Assembly (NCBI GenBank): GCA_020444045.1
Contig: JAHLLS010000002.1
Coordinates: 248,001 to 312,000 of the forward strand
Source of the DNA: Deltaproteobacteria bacterium
Lineage (GTDB): Bacteria; Desulfobacterota; Desulfobacteria; Desulfobacterales; UBA5852
DNA: 64,000 bases
Direction: 5' to 3'
The notes under the pieces are model-generated. The model ran no database searches. It had not been told where the DNA came from and saw nothing but the letters and a program-made list of their open reading frames with translations. Shown piece after piece: positions 53,875 to 62,922 of this stretch; the stretch's first letter is position 1, and each line of letters opens with the position of its first letter. The position numbers were made by a program, and so were the translations under genes.

Positions 53875-54524
53875 CTTAGATGTCCTCCTGTCGTGGTGGT
53901 CGGAAATCAGAGGTTTTGTCGGTTTTTACGGCATGGATAATAATAAGACTCGTTGATGGATTTCAAGTACGCATGAAAGGGAAAGACCGGAACGCCAAGC
54001 GGATTTACGGCATTACCCATCGTCGTCCCGGTCAACCACCGGCACCCATCGCTTTTGCGCTCATCATTTGCGCTTCATTTCCAATGCCCCAGGCCGTAGC
54101 CGCTGGAATCTACCGAAATGCCTGAATGCGGCTGTTTTTACACCTATTTTTTGACAAGTTGCCGGATTTTTGTTACCCATTTCTCACGTCTCACGCCATA
54201 CCAGCCGACATCGCCTCGCAGGACCGTGCAAGCGGAATGGGACACCCACGCGTCCTCTCCCGAGCGGCCCTTTTCTCTTGAGATAAACAGCCCGGTCAGG
54301 CGTCAATCTGCGCCATCTAACCGGAAATGCTACAGCGCGTTTTACATCACGATTAGGTATTCCTTTTACGGGTATTGGATTGACGCTCATCAAAAATGAG
54401 CCTGATTTATTTAAGATTGCGCTCGACAACATCATGTACGATAGAGCGCTCATTACAAGCCGCTTCAGGTAACGCCTCACAGTTCGCTGCGTTCCTGGGC
54501 GTCAGCATTCCACAGGAGGGTGTG
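53875..54524. other. 650-base non-coding region holding repeat C copy 2
   Basis: No gene is convincing on either strand. It contains repeat C copy 2 and a TTGACA near 54150. The GGAGG before the next ATG at 54525 is the only other signal. Confidence 0.5.
54188..54323. repeat. dispersed repeat C, copy 2
   Basis: Copy of the 49-base block (54188-54236) and of the palindromic end: GGTCAGGCGTCA-ATCTGCGCCATCTAACC at 54294-54322. It lies beyond the aldo/keto reductase and precedes the small two-gene unit at 54.5 kb. Confidence 0.65.
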
Positions 54525-54929
54525 ATGATTGAAGTTGCCGGGCTTGTTGTTGCTGGTGTGGCGGCCATGGGGACGCTGGTTCAGGCGTACTATGCTGCCA
54601 GGGGCGCGAACAAATCTGTGAGCCAGACCACTATTAAGCAAGCCGAAGAAAGAGCAAGCGAACCCTTAAAGATCGGCCAGAAAAAGGTCGCTGAAGTCAT
54701 CGATCCCGATCTCCTGAAGGCGCTGCAGCGAGAAATCGATTCACAAAATGAACGCCTCATCCATGCCCTCAGCTCGCAGGACGTGAGCGACAACGAGAAA
54801 GAAAAGGCGGTGGAAGCCGCCAGATTGCAGATTTGCCACTTCTTGAAACAGGTCTTGAATTTCAACGATGACGTGCTGCCAACGAAGCGGCTGCAAAACC
54901 TTTGGACATCGAACAGGTGCGGAACATAA
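54525..54929 (+). CDS. small membrane-anchored protein of unknown function
   Basis: 134 residues from the ATG at 54525 (GGAGG 7 bases upstream; an adjacent GTG is an alternative). Residues 3-26 form one membrane span (VAGLVVAGVAAMGTLVQAYY). The rest is a helical, charged cytoplasmic part: KPLKIGQ-like segment EPLKIGQKKVAEVI, then AARLQICHFLKQVLNFN and LPTKRLQNLW. I do not recognise the family by name. It may be part of a two-gene unit with the frameshifted frame that follows. Confidence 0.6.
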   Translation: MIEVAGLVVAGVAAMGTLVQAYYAARGANKSVSQTTIKQAEERASEPLKIGQKKVAEVIDPDLLKALQREIDSQNERLIHALSSQDVSDNEKEKAVEAARLQICHFLKQVLNFNDDVLPTKRLQNLWTSNRCGT

Positions 54930-54982
54930 TAGCAACGTTATATTGCAAACAGAAAACGCCACATTTCCAGGAAAGATCTGCC

Positions 54983-55203
54983 ATGAGTATGGAAACGCTG
55001 TTAAAAATCAGGGAAATGGGAAAAGAAGTGAAGATAATTTTCCCTGCGACTATCTCCACCCCTACAGCGACCAGGCCATGAAGCTGCACAATACGAAAGT
55101 CTTCAATCTCTGTCGCATCAAAAAGGTCGGCCTCGAAAAATGGGCCAAAGAGGAAGCCGGGGATATTCTGGACAAATATTATTATGGCGCCTGGACCTTA
55201 TAG
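54983..55203 (+). pseudogene. small gene with an apparent -1 frameshift
   Basis: The ATG at 54983 (AGGAAAG 8 bases before it) opens METLLKIREMGKEVKIIFP and then shifts sense to the next frame, giving CDYLHPYSDQAMKLHNTKV and EKWAKEEAGDILDKYYYG to the stop at 55203. The switch is at 55030-55050, at T-TTC-CCT, which has the X-XXY-YYZ shape of a -1 slippery site. If unshifted, the frame ends after 32 residues. A base lost from the C-run or a programmed frameshift would both explain this. Confidence 0.5.
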
Positions 55204-55270
55204 CTAAACGGCCGGGTCTCGGGTACTACGCCCAATAGCACCTTTATCGGTCTACCAAATCGGAGCGTCT

Positions 55271-56080
55271 ATGTTCTCTATACTTACCTCACGCCGCCGC
55301 AGAAAGCTCACCCAGCAGCCCTTCCCGTCCGAATGGGACGCCGTCATCCTCCAAAACGTCGCCCATTTCGGCATGCTGGAAGAGGCCGAGCGCGATCACC
55401 TGCGCGCTTTGATCCAGGTCTTTGTCGCCGAAAAACACTGGGAGGGCGCAGGCGGACTGGAGCTGACCGACGAGATCCGGGTCACCATCTCCGCCCAGGC
55501 CTGCCTGCTTTTGCTGGGGCTGCCCCACAATTTCTATCAGAATGTGGAATCCATCGTCGTCTATCCATCCACCGTCGTGCCGCCGCAGAGAAAGCCCGGC
55601 TTCTTTGAAACCCCATCGGCACCGCTCGAGCTCCAGCATCCCATTCTCGGGCAGGCCTTCCAGCAGGGCCCAGTCATTATCATCTGGGACGCCGCCCTGC
55701 GGGGCAGCCGGCATCCCGCATCCGGCCACAATGTCATTTACCATGAATTCGCCCACAAGCTGGACATGCTCGACGGCGCGGCCGATGGCACGCCGCCCTT
55801 GCGCGACCGGGCCGAATACCGCGACTGGGTCCAGACCTGTTCGCGTGAATACATGCGCCTCAAAGACGACACCGAAAAAGGCCGACAATCGTTCCTCGAC
55901 GCCTACGGCGCAACCAACGAAGCGGAATTTTTCGCCGTGGCCACCGAACACTTCTTCGACCGGCCGCGTCAAATGGCAGCGCACGCCCCGGACCTCTACC
56001 GCGTGTTGCAGGAATACTACCGTCAGGACCCCGCCAAACGCGTGCACGCAGATACCCGCAAGGGACACGGCCATAGCTGA
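55271..56080 (+). CDS. mtfA: MtfA-type M90 zinc peptidase
   Basis: 269 residues. The zinc motif is HEFAHKLDMLDG at about residues 157-168, with the second glutamate region in ATEHFFDRP. The N-terminal LTSRRRRKLTQQPFPSEWD and QACLLLLGLPHNFYQNVESIVVYPS are typical of the family. In E. coli MtfA binds the repressor Mlc and is an aminopeptidase. A nearby Mlc homologue is not seen, so the partner may differ. Confidence 0.92.
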   Translation: MFSILTSRRRRKLTQQPFPSEWDAVILQNVAHFGMLEEAERDHLRALIQVFVAEKHWEGAGGLELTDEIRVTISAQACLLLLGLPHNFYQNVESIVVYPSTVVPPQRKPGFFETPSAPLELQHPILGQAFQQGPVIIIWDAALRGSRHPASGHNVIYHEFAHKLDMLDGAADGTPPLRDRAEYRDWVQTCSREYMRLKDDTEKGRQSFLDAYGATNEAEFFAVATEHFFDRPRQMAAHAPDLYRVLQEYYRQDPAKRVHADTRKGHGHS

Positions 56081-56120
56081 TACGATATGTGCTTTTCCGA
56101 TTATCCCGACAGAGAGCGGA

Positions 56121-57332
56121 CTACAGCTTCGCGCTGTGAGCGGACCGCGTGAACAGTTTACCCGGTAAGAAAGGGACACAGAAGATCGCCCCGAGAAACC
56201 ACACGGTGACGAGTTGGTAGGTCATATCCAGGCCAATCCAGTCATTTAAGGCGCCCACCAGAACGGTCATGCTGGATCCGACCACAAAATTGATCATCAT
56301 GTAGATCCCGTTGACATACGCAGGGCGCTCGGAGCCGCTTTCCTGGACAATCGCGAGCATGACCGGGCCGTTGGACAGCAGGAAAAAGCCCAGGAGAAAC
56401 AGGATGGGGAAAGTCAGGAAACCAGGGTCCAGCAGAAAAAACCACATGAGCACCGGAATGGCGAGAATCGCCGCCAGCAGGACAAACTTTCGTCCCCATC
56501 TGTCCGAGAGGGTCCCGGCCGTCAGGACGCCGATGACGCCCCCCGCTTCCAGTACGGACAGGGAAACCCCGGCCACCACGAGACTAGCGCCCTTTGCCGT
56601 CAAATACGCCGGAAGAAAGATCACCATGGCGCCTTTCAGCCCGCCGATGAAAATACTTATGCCGGTTAAACCCAGCAGGGTGGCGCGCATGTCCACAAGG
56701 GTTTGTCCCAACCCGGAGGCAGGGGTGGCATGCGCCGTTTGTTGAACCGGCATGCGTCTGAACTTCACCGCGAGGAACACGGAGGCCAGCAACCCCGGGA
56801 GGATCAACCAGTAGGTGCGCTCCAATCCCCAGCGCGAGACCACGCCAATGATGACCAATGGGCCAATCGTTCGGGCCAGTTCGCCGGCAAACATATAGAA
56901 ACTCATCCCTTTTCCAATATGCTTACCCGCGATCTGCTTGATCATCACAGGTGTCGGGACATGATAACAGGCAGCGCTGATGCCCATAATCACCAGGAGC
57001 ACCACCAACACCGGATAGGAGGGGGCGATCCCCAGCAAGCTCATCGATATGGCGGTCACTGTTGGGGCACCAATCAGAAAATAGCGAACACTGACGCGAT
57101 CCGCGATAACCCCCAGCAACGGATTCAGGAGCGAAGGAAACCGCTGCGCCACCGTCAAAAAGCCCGCCAGCGTATAGGAAAATCCCAACTTTTCCATCAA
57201 CAACGGCAAGATCGGGGCCAGGAACGCCCCGTAGATGTCATGAATGAGATGCGAAAAGGCGATCAGAATGACATTTCCGGTTTGAAATTTCTGCGTATCA
57301 GGGCTATTTTTCATAACGGAACGGTCTGTCAA
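56121..57332 (-). CDS. MFS transporter, fosmidomycin-resistance-like
   Basis: 403 residues with twelve predicted spans. The opening FQTGNVILIAFSHLIHDIYGAFLAPILP and GFSYTLAGFLTVAQRFPSL match the Fsr family of drug efflux proteins. A GxLSDRWGRKF loop lies between spans 8 and 9. The start may be the seventh codon (MKNSP) at 57314. It exports an unknown compound. Confidence 0.85.
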   Translation of the reverse strand: MTDRSVMKNSPDTQKFQTGNVILIAFSHLIHDIYGAFLAPILPLLMEKLGFSYTLAGFLTVAQRFPSLLNPLLGVIADRVSVRYFLIGAPTVTAISMSLLGIAPSYPVLVVLLVIMGISAACYHVPTPVMIKQIAGKHIGKGMSFYMFAGELARTIGPLVIIGVVSRWGLERTYWLILPGLLASVFLAVKFRRMPVQQTAHATPASGLGQTLVDMRATLLGLTGISIFIGGLKGAMVIFLPAYLTAKGASLVVAGVSLSVLEAGGVIGVLTAGTLSDRWGRKFVLLAAILAIPVLMWFFLLDPGFLTFPILFLLGFFLLSNGPVMLAIVQESGSERPAYVNGIYMMINFVVGSSMTVLVGALNDWIGLDMTYQLVTVWFLGAIFCVPFLPGKLFTRSAHSAKL

Positions 57333-57438
57333 ATATGCCCCAAGGCGTCAAGGTTTATTGTGTGCGCTCCCGTTCACGAAATCCTTTTCCGTGAGTTCGG
57401 GCACCTTACGTTGTTCGTCCAAAGCCACAGGAAATAAG

Positions 57439-57996
57439 ATGGAGACGTTTGCGCCGCCACGTCGGTTCGTTGATCATCCGCACTATGAAGCGGATCGGAA
57501 GCGCGCGTTAAAGACGCTTGTGATCGATGAAATCGATGCCCCGATTCGCGACATTGTCGCGGGCTTCTCGCGCCTTCCCTATTGCTTCACGCTTCAGAGT
57601 TGTTTCGGCCACTTCGTCCATTCCGAAGCCGCGGCTCCCGACAATCTCGAACCGCTGCCCCCCCGGGATGTCGGCGTCGTCACCTATCGCATCGCGTATG
57701 TCGCCCTGTGTCTCGAAAACAGCACCTCCGGGAATCATCTCTTTTCCGCCTTGGCGGAGGTTCCATCAATTTCCCCCGCATTTATCCAGTTCGGTTCCCC
57801 TGTTTGGTTCTGGGAGCGTCAGGTGAACGCTTTCGCATTGCAGGTCGAGCCGAAACGCTTTAAAAACCAGGACCAGGCAACGATCGACTATGCCGAAGCG
57901 CTTCAGGTGCAAAAGGTGAGGAATCAATTCTTCACAAGGCTTGACGATCTCGTCAACGCTCTACAATATAAACGATTTGGATTCGGGCCTCGCTAA
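57439..57996 (+). CDS. conserved hypothetical protein, TYW3-like motif
   Basis: 185 residues from the ATG at 57439, an internal start; the frame is open further back to 57358 but that overlaps the promoter of the MFS gene. The middle segment LPYCFTLQSCFGHFVHSEA has the Cys-containing stretch resembling SSCSGR motifs of TYW3-type proteins. That link is weak. The C-terminal end is basic. Function unknown. Confidence 0.55.
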   Translation: METFAPPRRFVDHPHYEADRKRALKTLVIDEIDAPIRDIVAGFSRLPYCFTLQSCFGHFVHSEAAAPDNLEPLPPRDVGVVTYRIAYVALCLENSTSGNHLFSALAEVPSISPAFIQFGSPVWFWERQVNAFALQVEPKRFKNQDQATIDYAEALQVQKVRNQFFTRLDDLVNALQYKRFGFGPR

Positions 57997-58097
57997 ACAG
58001 GCGCAAACGAGGGGAATGGTGGCCCGCCTCGCGATGACCCGCGACGAGCCGGATTCACCCGCTTGAAGAAAATTTTTCTTTAGAATGACAGGCAGGT

Positions 58098-58931
58098 ATG
58101 GATACCATAATTTACGGCATGGGCGGTGGCAAGATGAGCGATCCGCGGATGACGGATCATTACCAGCGTATCGTTGATCTCGCCAAGACGCAGTTCGGCA
58201 TCGAGACACCACAAGTGGCCATCATTCCGACGGCGCAGTTCAACGGCACCCATGCGAAGATCGGCCGTGGCAACATGGATTTCATTGACGAAAGGTTTCG
58301 AAATTTAGGGTGTGATACCCAGCAGATTTTGATGGGGGATGTACCCGCGGGAGAATCCGAAACCCGGGACAGGGATATTCAGGACATCCTCCGCAATGCT
58401 CACGCGGTTTTTGTCCTGGGCGGCGACACGCGATACCTGCTCGAGGTCGTTCGGGGCAGGGGACTTGTTGCGACCGTCGAATCGACGCTCCACGACGGCA
58501 AGGTCATGGCCGGAACAAGCGCCGGCTTTATCTGGCTCACGAAACACTGCATGAGTGATGCCGAGAGTTTTCATTCCAGCCCATGGCGCTACATCATGCT
58601 GCAGGGATTGGGTATTCTTCCGTTTGCCGGCAACGCCCACGACAATGGTCCTCTCCCTGAAGGACTGGTTCCGCAGGTAAGCCGTCGCGAACAGTTCGAA
58701 AGGCATTTCGCCCAACTCGGTGAGCTCCCCGGCATTGCCGTCGATGAATTCGCGGCGATCGAAGTTCGAAACTTCATGTGCCAACCCCGCAGCCCGGATC
58801 CGGCCATTGGGGCACACGTATTGGCCAACGGCCCAAACGGCATCGCCCGCCGAAAAATTGCCCCGGGGACGACGGTGGGTTTGCGAAATGCCGCTTCCCT
58901 CAGGGATTTTGCGCTGTCAATTTCGGATTAA
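58098..58931 (+). CDS. S51-family peptidase (peptidase E/cyanophycinase-like)
   Basis: 277 residues. The nucleophile elbow AGTSAGFIWL contains the Ser, preceded by VFVLGGDTRYLLEV (usual FxGGNxxxLL). A catalytic His is likely in GNAHDNGPL. Family members split Asp dipeptides or branched polymers such as cyanophycin. A substrate cannot be assigned. It is the first of a series of small metabolic genes on the + strand. Confidence 0.82.
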   Translation: MDTIIYGMGGGKMSDPRMTDHYQRIVDLAKTQFGIETPQVAIIPTAQFNGTHAKIGRGNMDFIDERFRNLGCDTQQILMGDVPAGESETRDRDIQDILRNAHAVFVLGGDTRYLLEVVRGRGLVATVESTLHDGKVMAGTSAGFIWLTKHCMSDAESFHSSPWRYIMLQGLGILPFAGNAHDNGPLPEGLVPQVSRREQFERHFAQLGELPGIAVDEFAAIEVRNFMCQPRSPDPAIGAHVLANGPNGIARRKIAPGTTVGLRNAASLRDFALSISD

Positions 58932-59035
58932 GGTGGTAAGGTTTGTGACATTAGCCGCAACGTTTTCAGATTTGTGCCGGCCGGCCACATCCGGAGCGTT
59001 AGACGCCAGATCACGACAACATGGGACGGGAAAAC

Positions 59036-59395
59036 ATGATCAAAATCGAAAAACCGACCATCATCGCGGCCGCAGGCAATAAGCCCAAGATTATTGAAGA
59101 ATTTATCGGGCGGGTCAATTCCGGGACGGGCGATCTCAGCATCGCCAAAATGACGAGCCCGGCCGGTTGGATCGAACCCGGCCAAAAACCGGCGTTCGAT
59201 GAATATACGGTCGTTCTTAAGGGCATGCTGCGGGTAACGACCAAAACGGGTGTTGAGGACATCCAGGCCGGCGAAGCCGTGATCGTCCCTTCAGGCGAAT
59301 GGGTGCAGTACAGCACACCGGGTTCCGAAGGCGCGGAATATATCGCCGTCTGTCTGCCGGCATTTTCGCCTGAAACGGTTCATCGGGATGAATAA
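59036..59395 (+). CDS. cupin-domain protein
   Basis: 119 residues from the ATG at 59036; an in-frame ATG 5 codons upstream is possible. The cupin core is GWIEPGQKPAFDEYTVVLKGMLRV and the second motif GEAVIVPSGEWVQYSTPGSEG, where the usual metal-binding histidines are partly replaced (FDEYT, WVQYS). It may bind a small ligand without metal or be a sensor. It ends 6 bases before the next gene. Confidence 0.8.
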   Translation: MIKIEKPTIIAAAGNKPKIIEEFIGRVNSGTGDLSIAKMTSPAGWIEPGQKPAFDEYTVVLKGMLRVTTKTGVEDIQAGEAVIVPSGEWVQYSTPGSEGAEYIAVCLPAFSPETVHRDE

Positions 59396-59401
59396 AATAC
59401 G

Positions 59402-59830
59402 ATGAGCATCATTGAAATCAAAAACTACGCCGATGCCGTACGCGACGCGCTGAATGATTTGTTACCGCAATTGTCTTCATCACCTGAGCGTTTGACCGAA
59501 GATGAACTTCTCGAGATCATCCAGTCTGACAAGACCCACTTGTTGATGGCCGAAGAAGATGACCGCTATATCGGCAGCCTGACACTCGTCGTATTCAGAA
59601 TTCCATCTGGCACCCGCGCCAGAATCGAAGACCTGGTCGTACAGGAAACGGCACGAGGCAGCGGGGTGGGCCGATCGCTTGTGCAAAAGGCAATTGAGAT
59701 GGCGGATGCCCTTGGCGCTGAAGCGGTCGACCTGACAACGCATCCCTCCCGGGAAGCGGCGAATGCGCTTTATAAAAAACTGGGCTTCGTGAGAAGAGAG
59801 ACCCATGTTTACCGACGAAAGGTATCTTGA
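59402..59830 (+). CDS. GNAT acetyltransferase
   Basis: 142 residues. Acetyl-CoA-binding motif A is RIEDLVVQETARGSGVGRSL, with motif B in ANALYKKLGFVRRETHVYR. It transfers acetyl groups to an unknown amine. It is 6 bases from the cupin gene, so they probably share a transcript. Confidence 0.85.
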   Translation: MSIIEIKNYADAVRDALNDLLPQLSSSPERLTEDELLEIIQSDKTHLLMAEEDDRYIGSLTLVVFRIPSGTRARIEDLVVQETARGSGVGRSLVQKAIEMADALGAEAVDLTTHPSREAANALYKKLGFVRRETHVYRRKVS

Positions 59831-59892
59831 TGCGACGCCGGCCTTACGAAGAAAATCAATGAATCAGGATGACTAGGCCTTGGAGGTGTCCA

Positions 59893-60474
59893 TTGAACCG
59901 CATAACGATCTCATTGATGGAAAAAAATGACATTCCGGAAGCGGCAAGGGTTCTCAGTGTGGCCATGCTCGACAACCCTCTCCATGCGGCCCTGTTTCAG
60001 GGGAACGATGAGAACGTCCGCCTCGAAATCGAAAAAATGTTTCACAAGCTCTTCGACGAGGTGCCGGGCATCGTCTTTCTGGCCAAGGACGGCCCATCCC
60101 TATCAGGGGTTATGCGGATGAAGTCATGCGATGGCCGCAAGGCTCCGGACGATCCCGAAGGGCCGCCAGACGAAAATGATCTCAACTGGCGGAAAACCAT
60201 ATGGCTCAGGGAGTGGGCACGCCACGACCCATCGGATCAGCACTGGCACCTTGGCCCGATCGGTGTTCTGCCCGCCTATCAAGGCGCCGGGATCGGATCG
60301 AAACTGATGCAGCGCTTCTGCCGCGAAGTGGACGCCTGCCGGGCCAGCGCTTACCTGGAAACGGATCTGGAGAGGAACGTGCGGTTTTATGAGAAATTCG
60401 GTTTCGAGATTGTTTCCCGATCCGCTATATTCGATGTCAAAAATTACTATATGATAAAAGCGTCAACGGCATGA
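59893..60474 (+). CDS. GNAT acetyltransferase
   Basis: 193 residues from the TTG at 59893, which has GGAGG 6 bases upstream; this start gives LNRITISLMEKNDIPEAARV. Motif A is LGPIGVLPAYQGAGIGSKLMQ, then YLETDLERNVRFYEKFGFEIVSRS. The substrate is unknown. It is one of three GNAT genes in a row. Confidence 0.82.
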   Translation: MNRITISLMEKNDIPEAARVLSVAMLDNPLHAALFQGNDENVRLEIEKMFHKLFDEVPGIVFLAKDGPSLSGVMRMKSCDGRKAPDDPEGPPDENDLNWRKTIWLREWARHDPSDQHWHLGPIGVLPAYQGAGIGSKLMQRFCREVDACRASAYLETDLERNVRFYEKFGFEIVSRSAIFDVKNYYMIKASTA

Positions 60475-60504
60475 TGCGGTGAACACGTTGAGGTAAAACC
60501 ACCC

Positions 60505-60927
60505 ATGACCATTCAAATCAAACAGGATTGTACCGGTGTCAACTGGCAAACCGTAGCGGCAACACTGAAATCCATTGGGATGGGCCACCATGCACCGGAA
60601 ATACACCGGAAAGCCTTCGAAGCCAGCCACACAACGGTGTTTGTGTACGATGCCGGCAAGCTCGTCGGGTTTGGCCGGGCCATTTCCGATGGCGCCTACC
60701 AGGCCGCCGTCTACGACTGCGCCGTCACTGAAGCATACCAGGGCCAAGGACTCGGCAAACGCATCATGGAGACCATTTTAGCCAGGCTGCCGACCTGCAA
60801 TGTCATTCTCTATGCATCGCCGGGCAAGGAAGGATTCTATGAAAAGCACGGCTTCCGTCGGATGAAAACGGGCATGGCCTTGTTCCAGAATGGCGCGTCC
60901 ATGAAAGAACGCGGCTTCACCGCGTAA
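60505..60927 (+). CDS. GNAT acetyltransferase
   Basis: 140 residues. Motif A is YDCAVTEAYQGQGLGKRIMET and the end ILYASPGKEGFYEKHGFRRM is typical of the small YhcK/AttT-type acetyltransferases. It lies 30 bases past the previous gene and 9 bases before the next. Substrate unknown. Confidence 0.83.
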   Translation: MTIQIKQDCTGVNWQTVAATLKSIGMGHHAPEIHRKAFEASHTTVFVYDAGKLVGFGRAISDGAYQAAVYDCAVTEAYQGQGLGKRIMETILARLPTCNVILYASPGKEGFYEKHGFRRMKTGMALFQNGASMKERGFTA

Positions 60928-60936
60928 ATTGCAAAC

Positions 60937-61455
60937 ATGCCGAAATTAAAAGCAAAAGGCTTGAAATGGCTCAAAGGGTTTCACCTGATCGCTGTGGCCT
61001 GCTGGGTCGGAGGCGGGGTCGCGCTGATTTTGCTGTATTTCTTAAAAGACGGCGTTGCCGACAGCGGTGTTTTGTATGGCATAAACCAGAGCATTCACCA
61101 TGTCGACATGGCGGTGGTCGTTATCCCGGGAGCCTTCGGCTGCCTGCTCACCGGCTTGATCTATTCCTCCTTCAGCAGTTGGGGGTTCTTCAAGCACAAT
61201 TGGCTGATCGTCAAATGGATCGTGACCGTAACAGCCATTCTGTTCGGAACCTTTTTTCTCGGGCCCTGGGAAACCGCCATGATGGAGATTTCCGGGGAAA
61301 TCGGCATATCGTCTTTAAGTGATCCCGCATACCGCTACAATCAAATGATGAACCTGGTTTTTGGCGCGCTTCAGGTCCTGGTGCTGATGATCACCGTATT
61401 TATTTCGATCTTCAAACCCTGGAAATCTGGGAAACAAGGAAAACGTGTCGATTGA
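60937..61455 (+). CDS. four-helix membrane protein of unknown function
   Basis: 172 residues, four hydrophobic segments (LIAVACWVGGGVALILLYFL, VVIPGAFGCLLTGLIYS, VKWIVTVTAILFGTFFLG and VFGALQVLVLMITVFISIF) and a basic end. Conserved histidines in FHLIA and HHVDMA could bind haem as in DUF2269-like or CopD-related families, but this is a guess. The gene follows the GNAT gene by 9 bases. Confidence 0.6.
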   Translation: MPKLKAKGLKWLKGFHLIAVACWVGGGVALILLYFLKDGVADSGVLYGINQSIHHVDMAVVVIPGAFGCLLTGLIYSSFSSWGFFKHNWLIVKWIVTVTAILFGTFFLGPWETAMMEISGEIGISSLSDPAYRYNQMMNLVFGALQVLVLMITVFISIFKPWKSGKQGKRVD

Positions 61456-61578
61456 TATATGGATATGCTAATAGGGGCATGCCATCATATGTTTCGCCCT
61501 TTTGAACAATTTTAGTTGCAGGAGACAAATCTATCAGACACACCCACCTACCACACTCTCGATATCAAGGAGCGAATC

Positions 61579-62175
61579 TTGCCTACCAACTACGTGCTGA
61601 TCGACTTCGAAAACGTTCAACCGAAAAATCTTGAGATTCTCTCACGCCACCCATTCAAAGTGCTGGTTTTCGTCGGGGCGAACCAAGCCAAAGTACCCTA
61701 TGACCTGGCCGAGGCCATGCAACAGCTTGGCGAAAACGCCAGGTACATCAAAATAGGAGGCAATGGAAACAACGCCCTCGATTTTCATATCGCCTTCTAC
61801 GTGGGGCAGCTTTCGATCCAGGAGCCGGATGCCTATTTCCATATTATTTCGAAAGATACGGGGTTTGACCCCCTGATCAGACACTTGAGAACACGTAAAA
61901 TCAGAACTCATCGGGAGAAGGACCTCGCCGAAATCCCCCTTTTACAAATGTCCACGGCCACCAGCAACGACGAAAAAATTGCGGCCATCGTGAAAAATCT
62001 TGCCGGCCGGGGGCAATCCCGGCCCCGGAAAGTGAAAACACTGGCCAACACCATCAATTCCCTGTTCACCCAAAAGCTGCAGGAAAACGAGCTGATGGCC
62101 ATCGTCAAAACCTTACAACAAAAAAAATATATCACCGTAAACGAGGGAAATGTATCTTACAAGCTGCCGAAATAA
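61579..62175 (+). CDS. NYN/PIN-type domain protein with C-terminal wing
   Basis: 198 residues from the TTG at 61579, chosen because AAGGAG lies 6 bases upstream and the domain starts at once; the frame is open from another TTG at 61516. NYVLIDFENVQPKN, with the first acidic cluster, and HIISKDTGFDPLIRHL, with the second, are the pattern of the NYN/PIN nuclease fold. The last 70 residues (KVKTLANTINSLFTQ, LMAIVKTLQQKKYITVN) look like a winged helix. Probably an RNA-binding or RNA-cutting protein. Confidence 0.75.
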   Translation: MPTNYVLIDFENVQPKNLEILSRHPFKVLVFVGANQAKVPYDLAEAMQQLGENARYIKIGGNGNNALDFHIAFYVGQLSIQEPDAYFHIISKDTGFDPLIRHLRTRKIRTHREKDLAEIPLLQMSTATSNDEKIAAIVKNLAGRGQSRPRKVKTLANTINSLFTQKLQENELMAIVKTLQQKKYITVNEGNVSYKLPK

Positions 62176-62504
62176 TGCATCCATTCATTAACCTGCAACA
62201 CGATGTCCACCCATGATCGAGGGATTCTCTCCGAAAAACGTGACCCCATCGTTCTAACGGGTGATTTCAACTTCTGAAAAATCACCCTGCCTGTTGAAAT
62301 GGCCAACGGCTACCATTTTTGACAAACGGTACTACTTCTGCTAAATCTGCGGTTCCTTTCGTATAATTTCAACCGGCTACCCCATCACGCAACGTGGTCC
62401 GTTTGCGCAATCGCTTGTCCGCGGCGAAAAACGACGCCCAGGGCGCTCCCTTCTTCATTCTGCAGGACCTGCTCTTCGAATTAACTTTAGCGGATTGGGA
62501 GTTT
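62176..62504. other. non-coding gap after the NYN/PIN gene
   Basis: 329 bases. A frame open from 62394 runs into the next gene but has no start signal, and I see no promoter or repeat. The AT/GC mix is unremarkable. Confidence 0.4.
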
Positions 62505-62906
62505 ATGAAAACCATAGACTACAAACGGCATGAGTTGCATGGCAACCCCGAGGAAAAAAGGGCCAAAATATCGACCTTCGTTTACGATATCCCTTACTTT
62601 GGCGCCTGCGGCATATTTCCACCACTTCACATCCTTAACCAGATTTTCGAAACCGGGGGATTCCAGGGTGGCATGAGTCCAGGCACGACCTGGGCCCCTT
62701 TCACCATCAACGAAAAGGAGTATGGCCGGTTGATCGACATCATCACACGGCTTGATCCAAAAACACTTGATGATAAAGCGCGTTACACCTTCATTAAATT
62801 CGATTTCGATCCTGCTTTTGATCATTTGGAAGATTGGGAAGCCTGGATCACAGCCGTCTGTGAAAAACATCGCGACGCCTACCACGCAAGGCGGTCGGGC
62901 AATTAG
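62505..62906 (+). CDS. conserved hypothetical protein
   Basis: 133 residues from the ATG at 62505, with GGGAG immediately before it; the frame is open back to 62394 and an earlier start cannot be excluded. The protein has several aromatic-rich segments (FVYDIPYFGACGIFPP, GGMSPGTTWAPFTINEKEY) and an acidic C-terminal part (FDFDPAFDHLEDWEAW). I do not recognise it. It is 16 bases before the next gene. Confidence 0.5.
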   Translation: MKTIDYKRHELHGNPEEKRAKISTFVYDIPYFGACGIFPPLHILNQIFETGGFQGGMSPGTTWAPFTINEKEYGRLIDIITRLDPKTLDDKARYTFIKFDFDPAFDHLEDWEAWITAVCEKHRDAYHARRSGN

Positions 62907-62922
62907 CAGGGAATTAATCTAT

